This document shows positions 23,710 to 33,900 of a DNA stretch of 64,000 nucleotides, piece after piece. The notes below the pieces were generated by a model. That model searched no databases, had not been told where the DNA came from, and saw only the letters and a program-made list of their open reading frames with translations. Source of the stretch: an uncultured Monoglobus sp. (GTDB lineage Bacteria > Bacillota > Clostridia > Monoglobales > Monoglobaceae). The stretch is taken from assembly GCA_947628795.1 (NCBI GenBank), contig CANRBF010000007.1:1-64000 (forward strand), written 5' to 3'. How positions within the stretch are numbered: position 1 is the first letter of the stretch; each line of letters starts with the position of its first letter. A program made the translations under genes and the position numbers.

Positions 23710-24621
23710 CTAAAACTCTCCTATCAGTTTTACCTCGGTCTCGAGATTTACGCCGTTTTTTTCAAGCACTGTTTCCTGCACGTGTCGGATAACGCTCATA
23801 ACGTTCTCCGCTGTCGCTCCGCCGTTGTTTACCACAAAGCCCGAATGTTTTTCCGAAACGGCGGCGCCGCCGCATGAGTAACCTTTAAGCCCCGCCTGCT
23901 CGATTAGAGCCGCGGCGTAATATCCCTCGGGGCGCTTGAACGTGCTGCCCGCGCTGGGCTTATCGATCGGCTGCTTTGAGACGCGCCTCTCGGTAAGCTC
24001 CTTTATATCGTCAAGTATCACTCTGATGTTTTTATGCACCAGCTTCATCTCGGCCTCGAGGATAACATAGTCCTTATCGGTGAAAAAGCTGTGCCTGTAG
24101 CCGAAATCGCACTTGTCGGCGGGAAGCTCCCTCACGTCACAGTTATCGTCGAGGTAGGTCACCTTTGTTATAACGTCCTTCATCTCGCCGCCGTAGGCGC
24201 CCGCGTTCATGTAGACTGCGCCGCCCAGCGAGCCCGGTATGCCCGACGCGAACTCAAGGCCCGAAAGCCCGTTGCGCGCCGCCGAGTTGGCGAGCTTTGA
24301 CAGAAGCACGCCGCTCTGAGCGGTTATCGTGTTGCCCGAAATATTAATCTCTCCGAGCGCCTTTCCTATCTCGATCACCGCGCCGCGTATGCCCTTGTCG
24401 CCCACAAGCAGATTTGAGCCGTTGCCTATGATCTGATATTTAAATCCCAGCTGCTTAAACAGCTTTATGGCCGCGATAAGCGCGCTTCGGCTCCGCGGCG
24501 TCACGAACACATCCGCGGGACCGCCTATCTTGAACGTGGTGTGCGCGCTCATCGGCTCGTTCATTCTCACATTTCCGTCTCCGACAACGCCTTTCGCCAT
24601 CGCTACAACCGTATTGATCAT
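23710..24621 (-). CDS. murB: UDP-N-acetylenolpyruvoylglucosamine reductase (MurB)
   Basis: MurB reduces the enolpyruvyl group on UDP-GlcNAc with NADPH through bound FAD to make UDP-MurNAc, the second committed step of peptidoglycan synthesis. The 303-residue protein shows HTTFKIGGPADVFV and QIIGNGSNLLVGDKGIRG for FAD binding, GIPGSLGGAVYMNAGAYGGE, GYRHSFF, the catalytic serine in KPSAGSTFKRPEG, and a C-terminal substrate domain with HSGFVVNNGGATA. It is third in the hprK operon. Confidence 0.96.
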   Translation of the reverse strand: MINTVVAMAKGVVGDGNVRMNEPMSAHTTFKIGGPADVFVTPRSRSALIAAIKLFKQLGFKYQIIGNGSNLLVGDKGIRGAVIEIGKALGEINISGNTITAQSGVLLSKLANSAARNGLSGLEFASGIPGSLGGAVYMNAGAYGGEMKDVITKVTYLDDNCDVRELPADKCDFGYRHSFFTDKDYVILEAEMKLVHKNIRVILDDIKELTERRVSKQPIDKPSAGSTFKRPEGYYAAALIEQAGLKGYSCGGAAVSEKHSGFVVNNGGATAENVMSVIRHVQETVLEKNGVNLETEVKLIGEF

Positions 24622-24642
24622 TTTTGTCCTCCAATCCCGCCT

Positions 24643-25368
24643 TTATATATTTTTGCCGGACGCGCGCAGAAAACCGATAAATTTCTCCGCGCTCAAATTC
24701 ATTATCAGTTCTTCGGGAAAGTCGATCTCCTCAAGCATTTTGAGGGCGCTTGAGAAATTCCCCACGTCCCACGGGGTGTGTGCGTCCGAACTGACGACTA
24801 TCCCGCAGCCGACCTCTTTGCACTTCTCGGCGATTTTTCTGCAATTCTCGACGCTTTTTTTGGGGCGTACCGAGTATGTGTGGTTGTTTATCTCAATGCA
24901 CTTTCCCGCGTCTTTGGCCGCGCGCGCCACCTTGTCGATATCATAGGGGCAACGCGAATCGCCGCTGTGGCCCAGGATATCCACATACGGATTTTTAAGC
25001 ACATTAAGCCACGTCTCGGTGTGGTCGGGAAGCGCCCTGTCCTCGTAGCAGGGCTGGTGTATCGACGCCACAACGACCTGCGCCCGATCGAGCAGGCTCG
25101 GCTCCAAACTGATCTCGCCCCGCCTGTTCAGAACGTTCGATTCGCAGCCTTTGAGCAGGCGCACGCCCTCGATATATTCGGGAAGCTCGTGCATCGTGGT
25201 AAAGTGCCAATTATGCGGCGAATCGGGCATCGGCCTCGTGTGGTTCGTCATGCAGACCAGCTCGAGGCCCCTCTCGGCCGCGACGCGCATGTTTTCCCAA
25301 ATCGTGCCGAAGGCGTGGTCACTGCAGTTTGTGTGGGTGTGCGCGTCAACTTTTATATTAATACTCAT
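24643..25368 (-). CDS. PHP-domain phosphatase (YcdX-like)
   Basis: A metal-dependent phosphoesterase of the PHP superfamily, 241 residues. The motifs match the YcdX type: DAHTHTNCSDHAFG (first metal motif), CMTNHTRPMPDSPHNWHF, VVASIHQPCYEDRAL, DILGHSGDSRCPYD, EINNHTYSVRPKK, and VVSSDAHTPWDVGNF. The substrate is unknown. A PHP gene between hprK and murB is a frequent arrangement in Clostridia, so a housekeeping link to wall or carbon metabolism is plausible. Confidence 0.9.
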   Translation of the reverse strand: MSINIKVDAHTHTNCSDHAFGTIWENMRVAAERGLELVCMTNHTRPMPDSPHNWHFTTMHELPEYIEGVRLLKGCESNVLNRRGEISLEPSLLDRAQVVVASIHQPCYEDRALPDHTETWLNVLKNPYVDILGHSGDSRCPYDIDKVARAAKDAGKCIEINNHTYSVRPKKSVENCRKIAEKCKEVGCGIVVSSDAHTPWDVGNFSSALKMLEEIDFPEELIMNLSAEKFIGFLRASGKNI

Positions 25369-25383
25369 AATATCATCCCGCCT

Positions 25384-26331
25384 TTATGCTCTGTTCTGCT
25401 CGCTGAACCGGTTCATCTGCTCGGTTATGCGGCGGTTGAGCTCCTCGGCCGCGTTGTAGCCCATTCTCTTCTGCCTGTTGTTCATCGCGGCGACCTCGAA
25501 TATGACCGCCAGGTTTCGTCCGGGTCTCACCGGGATAGTCAGCGACGGGATATCAAGGCCGAGAATATTGGTGTACTCATCGACCAGGCCAAGGCGGTCG
25601 TACTGCTTGTTGCGGTCCCAGGTCTCGAGGTGGATTATCATGTCAATATTCTCGGAATCCTTGACCGCGCCCATGCCGAATATGTTTTTGACATCAACTA
25701 TGCCTATGCCGCGTATCTCGATAAAATGCCTGATTATATCGGGCGAAACGCCGATCAGGGTCTTTGACGAGACCTTTTTTATCTCGACCGCGTCGTCCGC
25801 CACAAGGCGGTGTCCGCGCTTTATGAGCTCGACCGCGGTCTCGCTCTTGCCGACGCCGCTCTCGCCCAAAATAAGCACGCCCTGGCCGTATATCTCGACC
25901 AGAACCCCGTGACGCGTGATCCTCGGCGCCAGCTCAAAGCTCAGATAAGCGTTGAGCGTGCTGGTGAAATACGAGGTGGGCTGCGGCGTTCTCAGCACGG
26001 GCGTCTCGTACTCCTCGGCAAGCTTCAGCATTTCGGCCGACGCGTTTCCGTTTCTGGTGAGTATCATGGCCGAAATGTGCTTTTCAAAAAGCCGCTTTAA
26101 GCTCTTGTACCTGACCTCGGCCGAAAGCCCCGTGAGATACGTGTTTTCCACCATTCCCAAAATCTGTATGCGGCTGGGGTCAAAATAATCAAAAAAGCCC
26201 GTTATCTGCAGGCCCGGACGGTTCACGTCCGCGGTCTCTATTAATATTTCCTTGTCGGGATAGTAAAGCTTCTCGAGCTTCATCTCGCGAATAACCTTTT
26301 CAAGACTGACGGTAAAAATTTCATTCTCCAT
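25384..26331 (-). CDS. hprK: HPr kinase/phosphorylase
   Basis: HprK phosphorylates and dephosphorylates Ser46 of HPr according to glycolytic state, and so starts carbon catabolite control in Firmicutes. The 315-residue protein has the N-terminal regulatory domain and a C-terminal kinase with Walker A GESGVGKSETA (near 155), the capping loop GHRLVADDAVEIKK and the HprK signature IEIRGIGIVDVKNIFGMGA. It leads the operon hprK-PHP-murB-rapZ-yvcK-whiA from a strong promoter at 26369-26397. Its substrate HPr is at 2087-2347. Confidence 0.97.
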   Translation of the reverse strand: MENEIFTVSLEKVIREMKLEKLYYPDKEILIETADVNRPGLQITGFFDYFDPSRIQILGMVENTYLTGLSAEVRYKSLKRLFEKHISAMILTRNGNASAEMLKLAEEYETPVLRTPQPTSYFTSTLNAYLSFELAPRITRHGVLVEIYGQGVLILGESGVGKSETAVELIKRGHRLVADDAVEIKKVSSKTLIGVSPDIIRHFIEIRGIGIVDVKNIFGMGAVKDSENIDMIIHLETWDRNKQYDRLGLVDEYTNILGLDIPSLTIPVRPGRNLAVIFEVAAMNNRQKRMGYNAAEELNRRITEQMNRFSEQNRA

Positions 26332-26368
26332 AGGATCAACCTCTACTGCAAATTTTTCTGTAAAATAT

Positions 26369-26397
26369 ATTATAATTCAAGCTTTACCGTTTGTCAA
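26369..26397 (-). promoter_or_regulatory. Sigma-A promoter of the hprK operon
   Basis: Minus strand TTGACA (26397-26392), 17 bases, TATAAT (26374-26369), a full consensus match. Repeat copy D begins 17 bases upstream. Confidence 0.85.
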
Positions 26398-26413
26398 TCG
26401 GTTTTTAAAAAAC

Positions 26414-26532
26414 AACGTAGGGAATAGGATCTGGGGACTGGGACGGGCGGAAAATATTAGGCTCGCCCCTTGGGGAGAGCTGGCCGCGGCTTGTCCGCAG
26501 ACTGAGAGGGGTTTGTATTCCAAATCGCATTG
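26414..26532. repeat. TAG-heptad repeat, copy D (divergent hairpin type)
   Basis: AACGTAG-GGAA-TAG-GATC-TGG-GGAC-TGG is a decayed heptad array. A single module follows, TTAGGCTCGCCCCTTGGGGA, a hairpin GCCGCGGCTTGTCCGC, and ACTGAGAGGGGTTTG. The part from TTAGGCTCGCCC to CCAAATCGCA is shared with copy G at the right end of the window. It lies between the hprK promoter and the end of the histidine kinase gene. Confidence 0.7.
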
Positions 26533-26565
26533 TTGACCCATATCCGGATTTCCGCCATGGGAAGA

Positions 26566-27831
26566 TCAATTAATTTTATTATCCAGCAATACCGAAAGGG
26601 TGAAAATTCCGTTATAATATGTGTAATCAAGCTCGCCGTTATATTTTTGGACAGCCGAACGGATACTCTTTAATCCGAATCCGTGGTTTGCCTTATCACT
26701 CTTGGACGTTTTACCCTCTTCGATCTCGACATCACCGGAATAATTAATAATTTCTATTTTTACTTTTTCTTCGTCGGCATATATGTTTACGACGATACAC
26801 CTGTTCTCGATTTGTTTTTGCGCCTCTATCGCGTTGTCCAGAGCGTTTCTGAGTATTGCCGTTATATCCATATCGCTCAGCTTTATGTCGGCCGAGATCA
26901 CAGGTTTTACAAAATATTCAATATCATTGATCTGAGCCAATCGGCCCTCAATGTTTAATACGGAATCCATCGCCGCGTTGCCGGTGTATACGACCGACGC
27001 GGCGCTTTTGACCGACTTTTCGAGCCTGTCGGCATATTCGGCGGCGGCCTCGTTCTCTCCGGTTTTTATTAATTCCCTTATCGTCGATATATGCTTTAAA
27101 AAATCATGTCTGAGAAGGCTCATGTCTTTTTCGTTGGTTTCCAGTATTTTGTAGTTCTCATTATTGTTTTTTATCACCTGCTCGGCGATCTTCAGCTTTA
27201 AACGATCGGAATAATTCTCAAAAAAGCTGTAAAGCATCACGTTGCAGTAAATCAAACCGACAACGATAATCACGCTCCACAGTGCGTAAAATTGATTGTC
27301 GGACCTTACGGTCACGTCCAGAATTATCAACAGCGCCAAGCTGAAAACAGGCATAAGAATTATTATCAGCCAGTATTTAAGCGGTATGTCAACGATTTTT
27401 TTCGCGGGTATGTTTACAAAATACAAGGCGATCATAAACGCGATAAAATCGGTTATAAGCGAGACGGTAAACCTGCCCTCGCTGATAGCCGAACCGTATG
27501 AAATATTAAACGCGAACGCTGTAACATATTGAGCTATGATCTCGGAAACAATAAAAATCAATATGTAAACAGCCGCCGCGAACAGATTTTTGTACCACTT
27601 GTCCCGATATAAAACAAACGCCAATATAATAAACGACGCTATTGACACCGCTAAATTTAACGTGTCGCCGATATTAAAAAACGAGCGGACAATATTGAAT
27701 AACGCGAATAGGAGCACAATGCCGCCGCGCGCGGATTTTTTCATATCCCTTTTGTGCAAGATCGCGTTATAGCAAAATACGGCGATAATTGTCTCCAATA
27801 CCGCCGATATTGCGCCTATCACATAACCCAT
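26566..27831 (-). CDS. AgrC-type sensor histidine kinase
   Basis: A 421-residue membrane sensor of the HPK10/AgrC type. About six or seven hydrophobic segments fill residues 1-215, followed by a short coiled linker. The dimerisation helix has the phospho-accepting histidine in LLRHDFLKHISTI, and the GHKL ATPase domain shows DITAILRNALDNAIEAQ (N box) and NHGFGLKSIRSAVQKYNG (G box). Relatives sense small peptides. The response-regulator gene ends directly before its start codon (TAA-ATG with no gap), so translation is coupled. No agrB- or agrD-like gene was seen nearby. Confidence 0.9.
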   Translation of the reverse strand: MGYVIGAISAVLETIIAVFCYNAILHKRDMKKSARGGIVLLFALFNIVRSFFNIGDTLNLAVSIASFIILAFVLYRDKWYKNLFAAAVYILIFIVSEIIAQYVTAFAFNISYGSAISEGRFTVSLITDFIAFMIALYFVNIPAKKIVDIPLKYWLIIILMPVFSLALLIILDVTVRSDNQFYALWSVIIVVGLIYCNVMLYSFFENYSDRLKLKIAEQVIKNNNENYKILETNEKDMSLLRHDFLKHISTIRELIKTGENEAAAEYADRLEKSVKSAASVVYTGNAAMDSVLNIEGRLAQINDIEYFVKPVISADIKLSDMDITAILRNALDNAIEAQKQIENRCIVVNIYADEEKVKIEIINYSGDVEIEEGKTSKSDKANHGFGLKSIRSAVQKYNGELDYTYYNGIFTLSVLLDNKIN

Positions 27832-28518
27832 TTATATGTTCCTCTTTTCAAAATTTCTGACCGCCTCGATCACGGCTTTTTTGTAGTTCCGCCCAATCGT
27901 GATCGTCGCGCCGCCGTTCATGACAACGTGCGTATTTGAAAGCGATTTTATCATGTTCAAATTAATGATATAGCTTCTGCTGCATCTGATAAACGCCGAT
28001 GTCAGTTTCTTTAAAATGTTTTCGAGCGTATTATACCACAAATGTTTGTCGCCGTTTCCCATTTGGATATGAGCGGTATGGTTTATCATTTCGATATACT
28101 CGATATTATTTAAATCAACATATATCAGCTTATTTTTATAGCTCACGGCGATAAGGCTGTTGTTCTCGTAATATTCGCTCAGCGTGTCGTCGATCTGCTT
28201 TTTGATAAACTCGGGCGGCTCTTCCTTCAGAATATATCTGAACGCCCGATACTCAAACGACCGCTTCATGAATTCGGCATAATTGGTAAAAAATGTGATT
28301 ATACAATCGGGATTGAGCTTTTTCAAATGCTCGGCGACGTCAAAACCCGAATCATCGCCAAACATCATATCCAAAAACGCGATGTCGATCTTATCTTTAA
28401 AATCAACTATTTGCGAAAATGAAGTAAACTCAAATATTTCGGCATCATGATATGCCGATAAAAATTGTTTCGTGCGGCTGAGAGCCGCGGCTTCATCATC
28501 GCAAATCGCGATCTTCAT
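27832..28518 (-). CDS. LytTR-family response regulator
   Basis: A 228-residue regulator with a receiver domain (1-120; acidic pocket in AICDDE, phospho-accepting aspartate in IAFLDMMFGDDSG, lysine in YILKEEP) and a C-terminal LytTR DNA-binding domain (about 135-225: KNKLIYVDLNNIEYIEMINH, FIRCSRSYIINLNMIKSL, ITIGRNYKKAVIEAV). Such regulators pair with AgrC-like sensors and control exported products or group behaviour. The gene begins 25 bases after dnaJ in the same direction, so heat-shock transcripts might run into it; no terminator is visible between them. Confidence 0.92.
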   Translation of the reverse strand: MKIAICDDEAAALSRTKQFLSAYHDAEIFEFTSFSQIVDFKDKIDIAFLDMMFGDDSGFDVAEHLKKLNPDCIITFFTNYAEFMKRSFEYRAFRYILKEEPPEFIKKQIDDTLSEYYENNSLIAVSYKNKLIYVDLNNIEYIEMINHTAHIQMGNGDKHLWYNTLENILKKLTSAFIRCSRSYIINLNMIKSLSNTHVVMNGGATITIGRNYKKAVIEAVRNFEKRNI

Positions 28519-28543
28519 GTATAATCACCCCTTTGCCGCCTTT

Positions 28544-29689
28544 TTACTCGAAAAAGTCTTTTATCTTTTCTCCGAAGCTTTTTCTGCGCTTGTATTTCGA
28601 GGGATCAACGCTGTCGTCGAACTGACGCAACAGGTCCTTCTGCTTTTCGGTTATGCCTTTGGGGATCTCGACCTGTATCTTGACGTACTGGTCGCCCCTT
28701 GCCGAGCCGTTCAGCTTGACCGCGCCCTTGCCCCTGAGCCTGAACACGGTTCCGGGCTGAGTCCCCTCGGGTATGTTGTAAGTAACGCTGCCGTCCACCG
28801 TGGGCACCTTCACCTCGCCGCCCAGGGTGGCCTGAACAAAGGTTATAGGATAGTCGCACATTATGTCGCTGCCCTGACGGACGAAGAGCTTGTGCGGCTT
28901 CACGCGGACGGTTATCAGCAGATCGCCCGCGGGGCCGCCGTTTTTGCCTATGTCGCCCTCGCCGCGCACGTTGAGCGTCTGGCCGGTGTCTATGCCGCCC
29001 GGTATGTTGACGCTGATTTTTTTGCTGTTGCGCAAGGAGCCCTCTCCGCGACAGCTCTTGCACGGTTCGTTAATAATTGTGCCCTTGCCGCGGCACACCT
29101 CGCAGGTGCGTACCGACTGCATATTGCCGAACGGCGTCCTCTGCGTCGTGCGCACCTGGCCTGTGCCGCCGCAGTTTGTACATCTGGTCGGCTTGCTGCC
29201 GGGCGCCGCTCCGCTGCCATGGCAGGTGTGGCACTCCTCCATATGGCTGACCGTGACGTCCTTCTTGGTGCCGAAACAGGCCTCCTCAAACGTCAGGTCT
29301 ATATTCATGCGCACATCGCGGCCGCGCTGGGGGCCGTTTTGGTTCCGCCTTGACGCGCCGCCTCCGAAAAAGCTGCCGAATATGTCGCCCAGGTCGAAGT
29401 CATCAAATCCTCCGAAACCGCCGAAGCCTCCGCCGCCGTATCCGGCCGCGGCGTTCGGGTCAACGCCCGCGTGTCCGAACTGGTCGTACCGCGCTTTTTT
29501 ATCGGCGTCGCTCAGAACTTCATAAGCCTCGCTGGCCTCTTTAAACTTCGCCTCCGCGCCTTCCTTGTCATCCGGGTTCAGGTCGGGATGATATTTTTTC
29601 GCCAGTTTTCTGTATGCTTTTTTGATCTCGTCGGCCGAGGCGTTTTTGTCAACCCCAAGCACCTCGTAATAATCTCTTTTATCTGCCAT
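28544..29689 (-). CDS. dnaJ: Chaperone protein DnaJ
   Basis: DnaJ delivers clients to DnaK and stimulates its ATPase. The 381-residue protein has the J domain with HPD ([11 protein letters not shown]), a glycine/phenylalanine-rich linker ([19 protein letters not shown]), four zinc-binding CxxCxGxG repeats ([32 protein letters not shown]) and the C-terminal substrate domains. The start at 29689 ([13 protein letters not shown]) has GGAGG nine bases upstream; an earlier in-frame start would read into a repeat element. The ribosome binding site lies flush against repeat copy E, which separates dnaJ from dnaK. Confidence 0.97.
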   Translation of the reverse strand: MADKRDYYEVLGVDKNASADEIKKAYRKLAKKYHPDLNPDDKEGAEAKFKEASEAYEVLSDADKKARYDQFGHAGVDPNAAAGYGGGGFGGFGGFDDFDLGDIFGSFFGGGASRRNQNGPQRGRDVRMNIDLTFEEACFGTKKDVTVSHMEECHTCHGSGAAPGSKPTRCTNCGGTGQVRTTQRTPFGNMQSVRTCEVCRGKGTIINEPCKSCRGEGSLRNSKKISVNIPGGIDTGQTLNVRGEGDIGKNGGPAGDLLITVRVKPHKLFVRQGSDIMCDYPITFVQATLGGEVKVPTVDGSVTYNIPEGTQPGTVFRLRGKGAVKLNGSARGDQYVKIQVEIPKGITEKQKDLLRQFDDSVDPSKYKRRKSFGEKIKDFFE

Positions 29690-29700
29690 TTGTTTCCTCC

Positions 29701-29804
29701 ACGTAGGGACTAGGGAATAGGATCTAGAGACTAGGGCCACCCCCTCAGTCGCCTTCGGCGCCAGCTCCCCCTCCTAAAGGAAGGGGAGCCTATTTTGCCT
29801 CCTG
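29701..29804. repeat. TAG-heptad repeat, copy E (right half truncated)
   Basis: ACGTAG-GGAC-TAG-GGAA-TAG-GATC-TAG-AGAC-TAG gives five TAGs at 7-base spacing. A complete module 1 (CCCCCTCAGTC, GCCTTCGGCG, CAGCTCCCCCTCC, GGAAGGGGAGCC) follows. Only the first bases of module 2 (TTTTGCCTCCTG) remain before the dnaK stop codon at 29805-29807. It fills the dnaK-dnaJ gap of the heat-shock operon. Confidence 0.8.
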
Positions 29805-31658
<1,854 letters not shown>

Positions 31659-31660
31659 CT

Positions 31661-31967
31661 AACGTAGTGATTAGATAACATAGTTATTAGTGATTAGCGA
31701 ATAGCGAATAGAATCGGCTTTCGCTTTTTTATAATTTTCAGATATTTTCGGGAGCATTGCTCCCCCCTCAGTCGCCTTCGGCGACAGCTCCCCCGAGGGG
31801 GCGCCGGGACGCCGGGGTCGTCGTCCCCTACGACCGCAATACATCCAATGCCGTAGGGGCGGACGACCTCGGCCGCCCGTTTGCCTCCTCCCGGGAGGAG
31901 GTGTCAGGCGTAAGCCTGACGGAGGTGGGCTCCCAGGTCCTAGTTCCTATTCCCCGGTACCTACGTT
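31661..31967. repeat. TAG-heptad MITE-like repeat, copy F (long, carries a nested unit)
   Basis: A 307-base copy with both terminal sequences (AACGTAG ... CTACGTT). The left end is an expanded array of TAGs, mostly seven bases apart (TAG-TGAT-TAG ... TAG-TTAT-TAG-TGAT-TAG-CGAA-TAG-CGAA-TAG). Module 1 is near 31766-31804 and module 2 near 31880-31930. Between them sits another inverted-repeat unit (31805-31880). The first TAG of the right end is the grpE stop codon and the left end touches the dnaK ribosome binding site. Confidence 0.85.
31805..31880. repeat. Nested inverted-repeat unit inside copy F
   Basis: GGTCGTCGTCCCCTACG (31816-31832) and CGTAGGGGCGGACGACC (31852-31868) are inverted repeats matching at 15 of 17 positions around a 19-base loop. 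The unit separates the two hairpin modules that are adjacent in copies B and C. Confidence 0.75.
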
Positions 31968-32533
31968 GCAACTTTTACCATTGAATGGCGGATCACGCGC
32001 TCGTTATCACCCGACTTATAGATATAGCCTTTGGCGAACTCGTCGGTTATCGTGTTGCTCGGCTCGTCGCTCTCTCCGGTCATTACCGCGTTATGCAGCT
32101 CGGGGTCAAACTCCTTGCCAACCGCCTCGATTTCGTTGACGTTCAGCGCGCCCAGCGCCTCGATAAACTGGCTCCGCACCATCTTTATACCGCTGAGCAG
32201 GGCGTCCTTGTCGTCGTTGGTCTCGGCCGCGGCTATGGCTCTGTCAAGATTATCAAGCACGGGCAGCAGCTTGTCGACCGCCTCGCACAGGCCCAGAGTG
32301 AAGTTCTCGGTCTTTTCCTTGGCCGTGCGCTTTTTGAAGTTGTCGAACTCCGCGACCTTGCGCAAGAATTTGTCCTTGGCCTCCTCCAGAAGGGCGGTCA
32401 GCTTTTCCTCCGCCGACTCCTCGGGCTCGGGCTCGCTTTGCTTCTCCGGCTCCGCGGCCTCGTCCTTGATCTCTTCTTTTTCGGTCACTTCCCGGTCCTT
32501 CTCTTTTTCCTTATTCTTATCTTTTGATTTCAA
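31961..32533 (-). CDS. grpE: Nucleotide exchange factor GrpE
   Basis: GrpE releases ADP from DnaK so that the chaperone cycle can continue. The 190-residue protein has a long, very charged N-terminal region, a coiled-coil dimerisation helix (FLRKVAEFDNFKKRTAKEK), and the family signature in the beta domain (IEAVGKEFDPELHNAVMT, then GYIYKSGDNERVIRHSMVKV). The start is TTG, with GAAGGAG inside the end of hrcA, two bases after the hrcA stop. The stop codon TAG belongs to the end of repeat copy F, so only the last residue or two may have been changed by the insertion. Confidence 0.96.
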   Translation of the reverse strand: MKSKDKNKEKEKDREVTEKEEIKDEAAEPEKQSEPEPEESAEEKLTALLEEAKDKFLRKVAEFDNFKKRTAKEKTENFTLGLCEAVDKLLPVLDNLDRAIAAAETNDDKDALLSGIKMVRSQFIEALGALNVNEIEAVGKEFDPELHNAVMTGESDEPSNTITDEFAKGYIYKSGDNERVIRHSMVKVAT

Positions 32534-32535
32534 AT

Positions 32536-33618
32536 TTAACCATCTCCTTCTTCATCAGATCCATTGCCGGGCCCGAGCCTGTCGCTCAGCATATTGCTCA
32601 GCGTGTCGGACAAATATTTGATACCCGACACCACCTTGGCGTAATCCATGCGCTGCGGGCCGATAACGCCGACAATGCCGACCAGATCGTCTCCGACGCT
32701 GTAGCGCGACACGATTATGCTGTTCTCTTTAAGCTGCGGCAGGGGAAGCTCGTCGCCTATGTAGATGCTCACTCCCTCGCCGTCGGGCGCGATCTCTATC
32801 GCGTCGATAGCCTCATTAAGCACGCTCTTGTCGTCAAAGAACTCAAGTATATTTTTAATTTTTTCCACATCTTTATACTCCGGGAACCGAAGAATATTCG
32901 CCGCGCCCTCGACAAACACCTGCTTGCTGTCGATCTCGCGCTCCGCCTCGTGTATCAGCTCAAGCACCGAGGCGAAGATCTCCGTGTTCTCGCCGACCGC
33001 CCCGAGCGCTCCTATCAGGCTGTCCAGATTGGCGTATCCGCCCATCCCTATGCCGGAGATATGCTCGCTGATTATGCGGTTCATGCGGTCGACTTCCTCG
33101 TCGGTCACCGATTTGCGCAGCCTGAGCAGCTTGTTCTTGATTATGCCCGACGAGTTCGAGACGATAACCATGATGTTCCTGCCGTCGATGTTCGCAAGCT
33201 TCACGCTCTTTGAGCCGCCCAAACGGCTGATAGGGCTTATGGCGAATGTCGGCATACTCGTCACCGCCGAAAACGCCGAGGACACTCCTTTAATTATATT
33301 GTCAAGCTCGATAAACTTTCCAAGCATCGCGCTTTTGAGCCTCTGTATCTCAAGAGCGGTCATCTGGTACCTGTCCATCAGATTGTCAACATAGAACCGA
33401 AGTCCCGCGTTTGACGGTATTCGCCCCGCGGAGGTGTGCGGCTGGACCAGCAGGCCCATCTCCTCAAGGTCACCCATCTCGTTGCGTATCGTGGCCGCGC
33501 TCAGATTGAGCCCCGTCTTTTTGGCGATGGTCCTTGAGCCCACAGGCTCGGCATTCTTGATATAATCCTCGACAACAGCCCGAAGTATCAGCTTTTTTCT
33601 GTCATCAAGCTCTGCCAT
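32536..33618 (-). CDS. hrcA: Heat-inducible transcription repressor HrcA
   Basis: HrcA binds CIRCE operators and represses groE and dnaK operons until heat shock. The 360-residue protein has an N-terminal winged helix (DRKKLILRAVVEDYIKNAEP, NLSAATIRNEMGDLEEMGLL, QPHTSAGRIPSNAGLRFYVD) and the C-terminal GAF-like and dimerisation regions (SYS-type VSRYSVGDDLVGIVGVIGP). The start at 33618 has GAGGTGG upstream; an earlier in-frame start would overlap the operator. A perfect CIRCE element lies 22 bases upstream, so the gene represses itself and the grpE-dnaK-dnaJ genes behind it. Confidence 0.96.
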   Translation of the reverse strand: MAELDDRKKLILRAVVEDYIKNAEPVGSRTIAKKTGLNLSAATIRNEMGDLEEMGLLVQPHTSAGRIPSNAGLRFYVDNLMDRYQMTALEIQRLKSAMLGKFIELDNIIKGVSSAFSAVTSMPTFAISPISRLGGSKSVKLANIDGRNIMVIVSNSSGIIKNKLLRLRKSVTDEEVDRMNRIISEHISGIGMGGYANLDSLIGALGAVGENTEIFASVLELIHEAEREIDSKQVFVEGAANILRFPEYKDVEKIKNILEFFDDKSVLNEAIDAIEIAPDGEGVSIYIGDELPLPQLKENSIIVSRYSVGDDLVGIVGVIGPQRMDYAKVVSGIKYLSDTLSNMLSDRLGPGNGSDEEGDG

Positions 33619-33640
33619 AATACCACCTCTTTTGTTTTTG

Positions 33641-33667
33641 TTAGCACTCAACGCGCCCGAGTGCTAA
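33641..33667. promoter_or_regulatory. CIRCE operator of the hrcA-grpE-dnaK-dnaJ operon
   Basis: TTAGCACTC, nine bases, GAGTGCTAA: a perfect match to the CIRCE inverted repeat bound by HrcA, placed just downstream of the -10 box. Confidence 0.97.
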
Positions 33668-33676
33668 TCCTGTATT

Positions 33677-33705
33677 ATAATAGCACCCGCGTAAAAATTT
33701 GTCAA
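33677..33705 (-). promoter_or_regulatory. Sigma-A promoter of the hrcA operon
   Basis: Minus strand TTGACA (33705-33700), 17 bases, TATTAT (33682-33677). Transcription would start at about the edge of the CIRCE operator. Confidence 0.85.
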
Positions 33706-33814
33706 TACCTTTTTTGAAAAAATTTTTTAACTTTTTGTAAATAACAAATTGGTAAATAAAAAGCGGCAATGTTTGATTTACGGCAAGAAAAACTTTTATT
33801 TTCAAAAATAATTG

Positions 33815-33844
33815 TTGAATTTATATATCATTATATGTTATAAT
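33815..33844 (+). promoter_or_regulatory. Probable promoter of uvrBA
   Basis: TTGAAT (33815-33820), 18 bases, TATAAT (33839-33844), 56 bases before uvrB. No GAAC-N4-GTTC type LexA site was found between promoter and gene. Confidence 0.6.
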
Positions 33845-33900
33845 AGAATTTGCGTATATTTATTGCAAAATAAAAATTTTATCCCGACGGAGAGGATATT

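Noticed and set aside
33670-33900. LexA/SOS operator upstream of uvrB
   Set aside because: No GAAC-N4-GTTC-like site or clear variant was found; only a sigma-A type promoter is visible.
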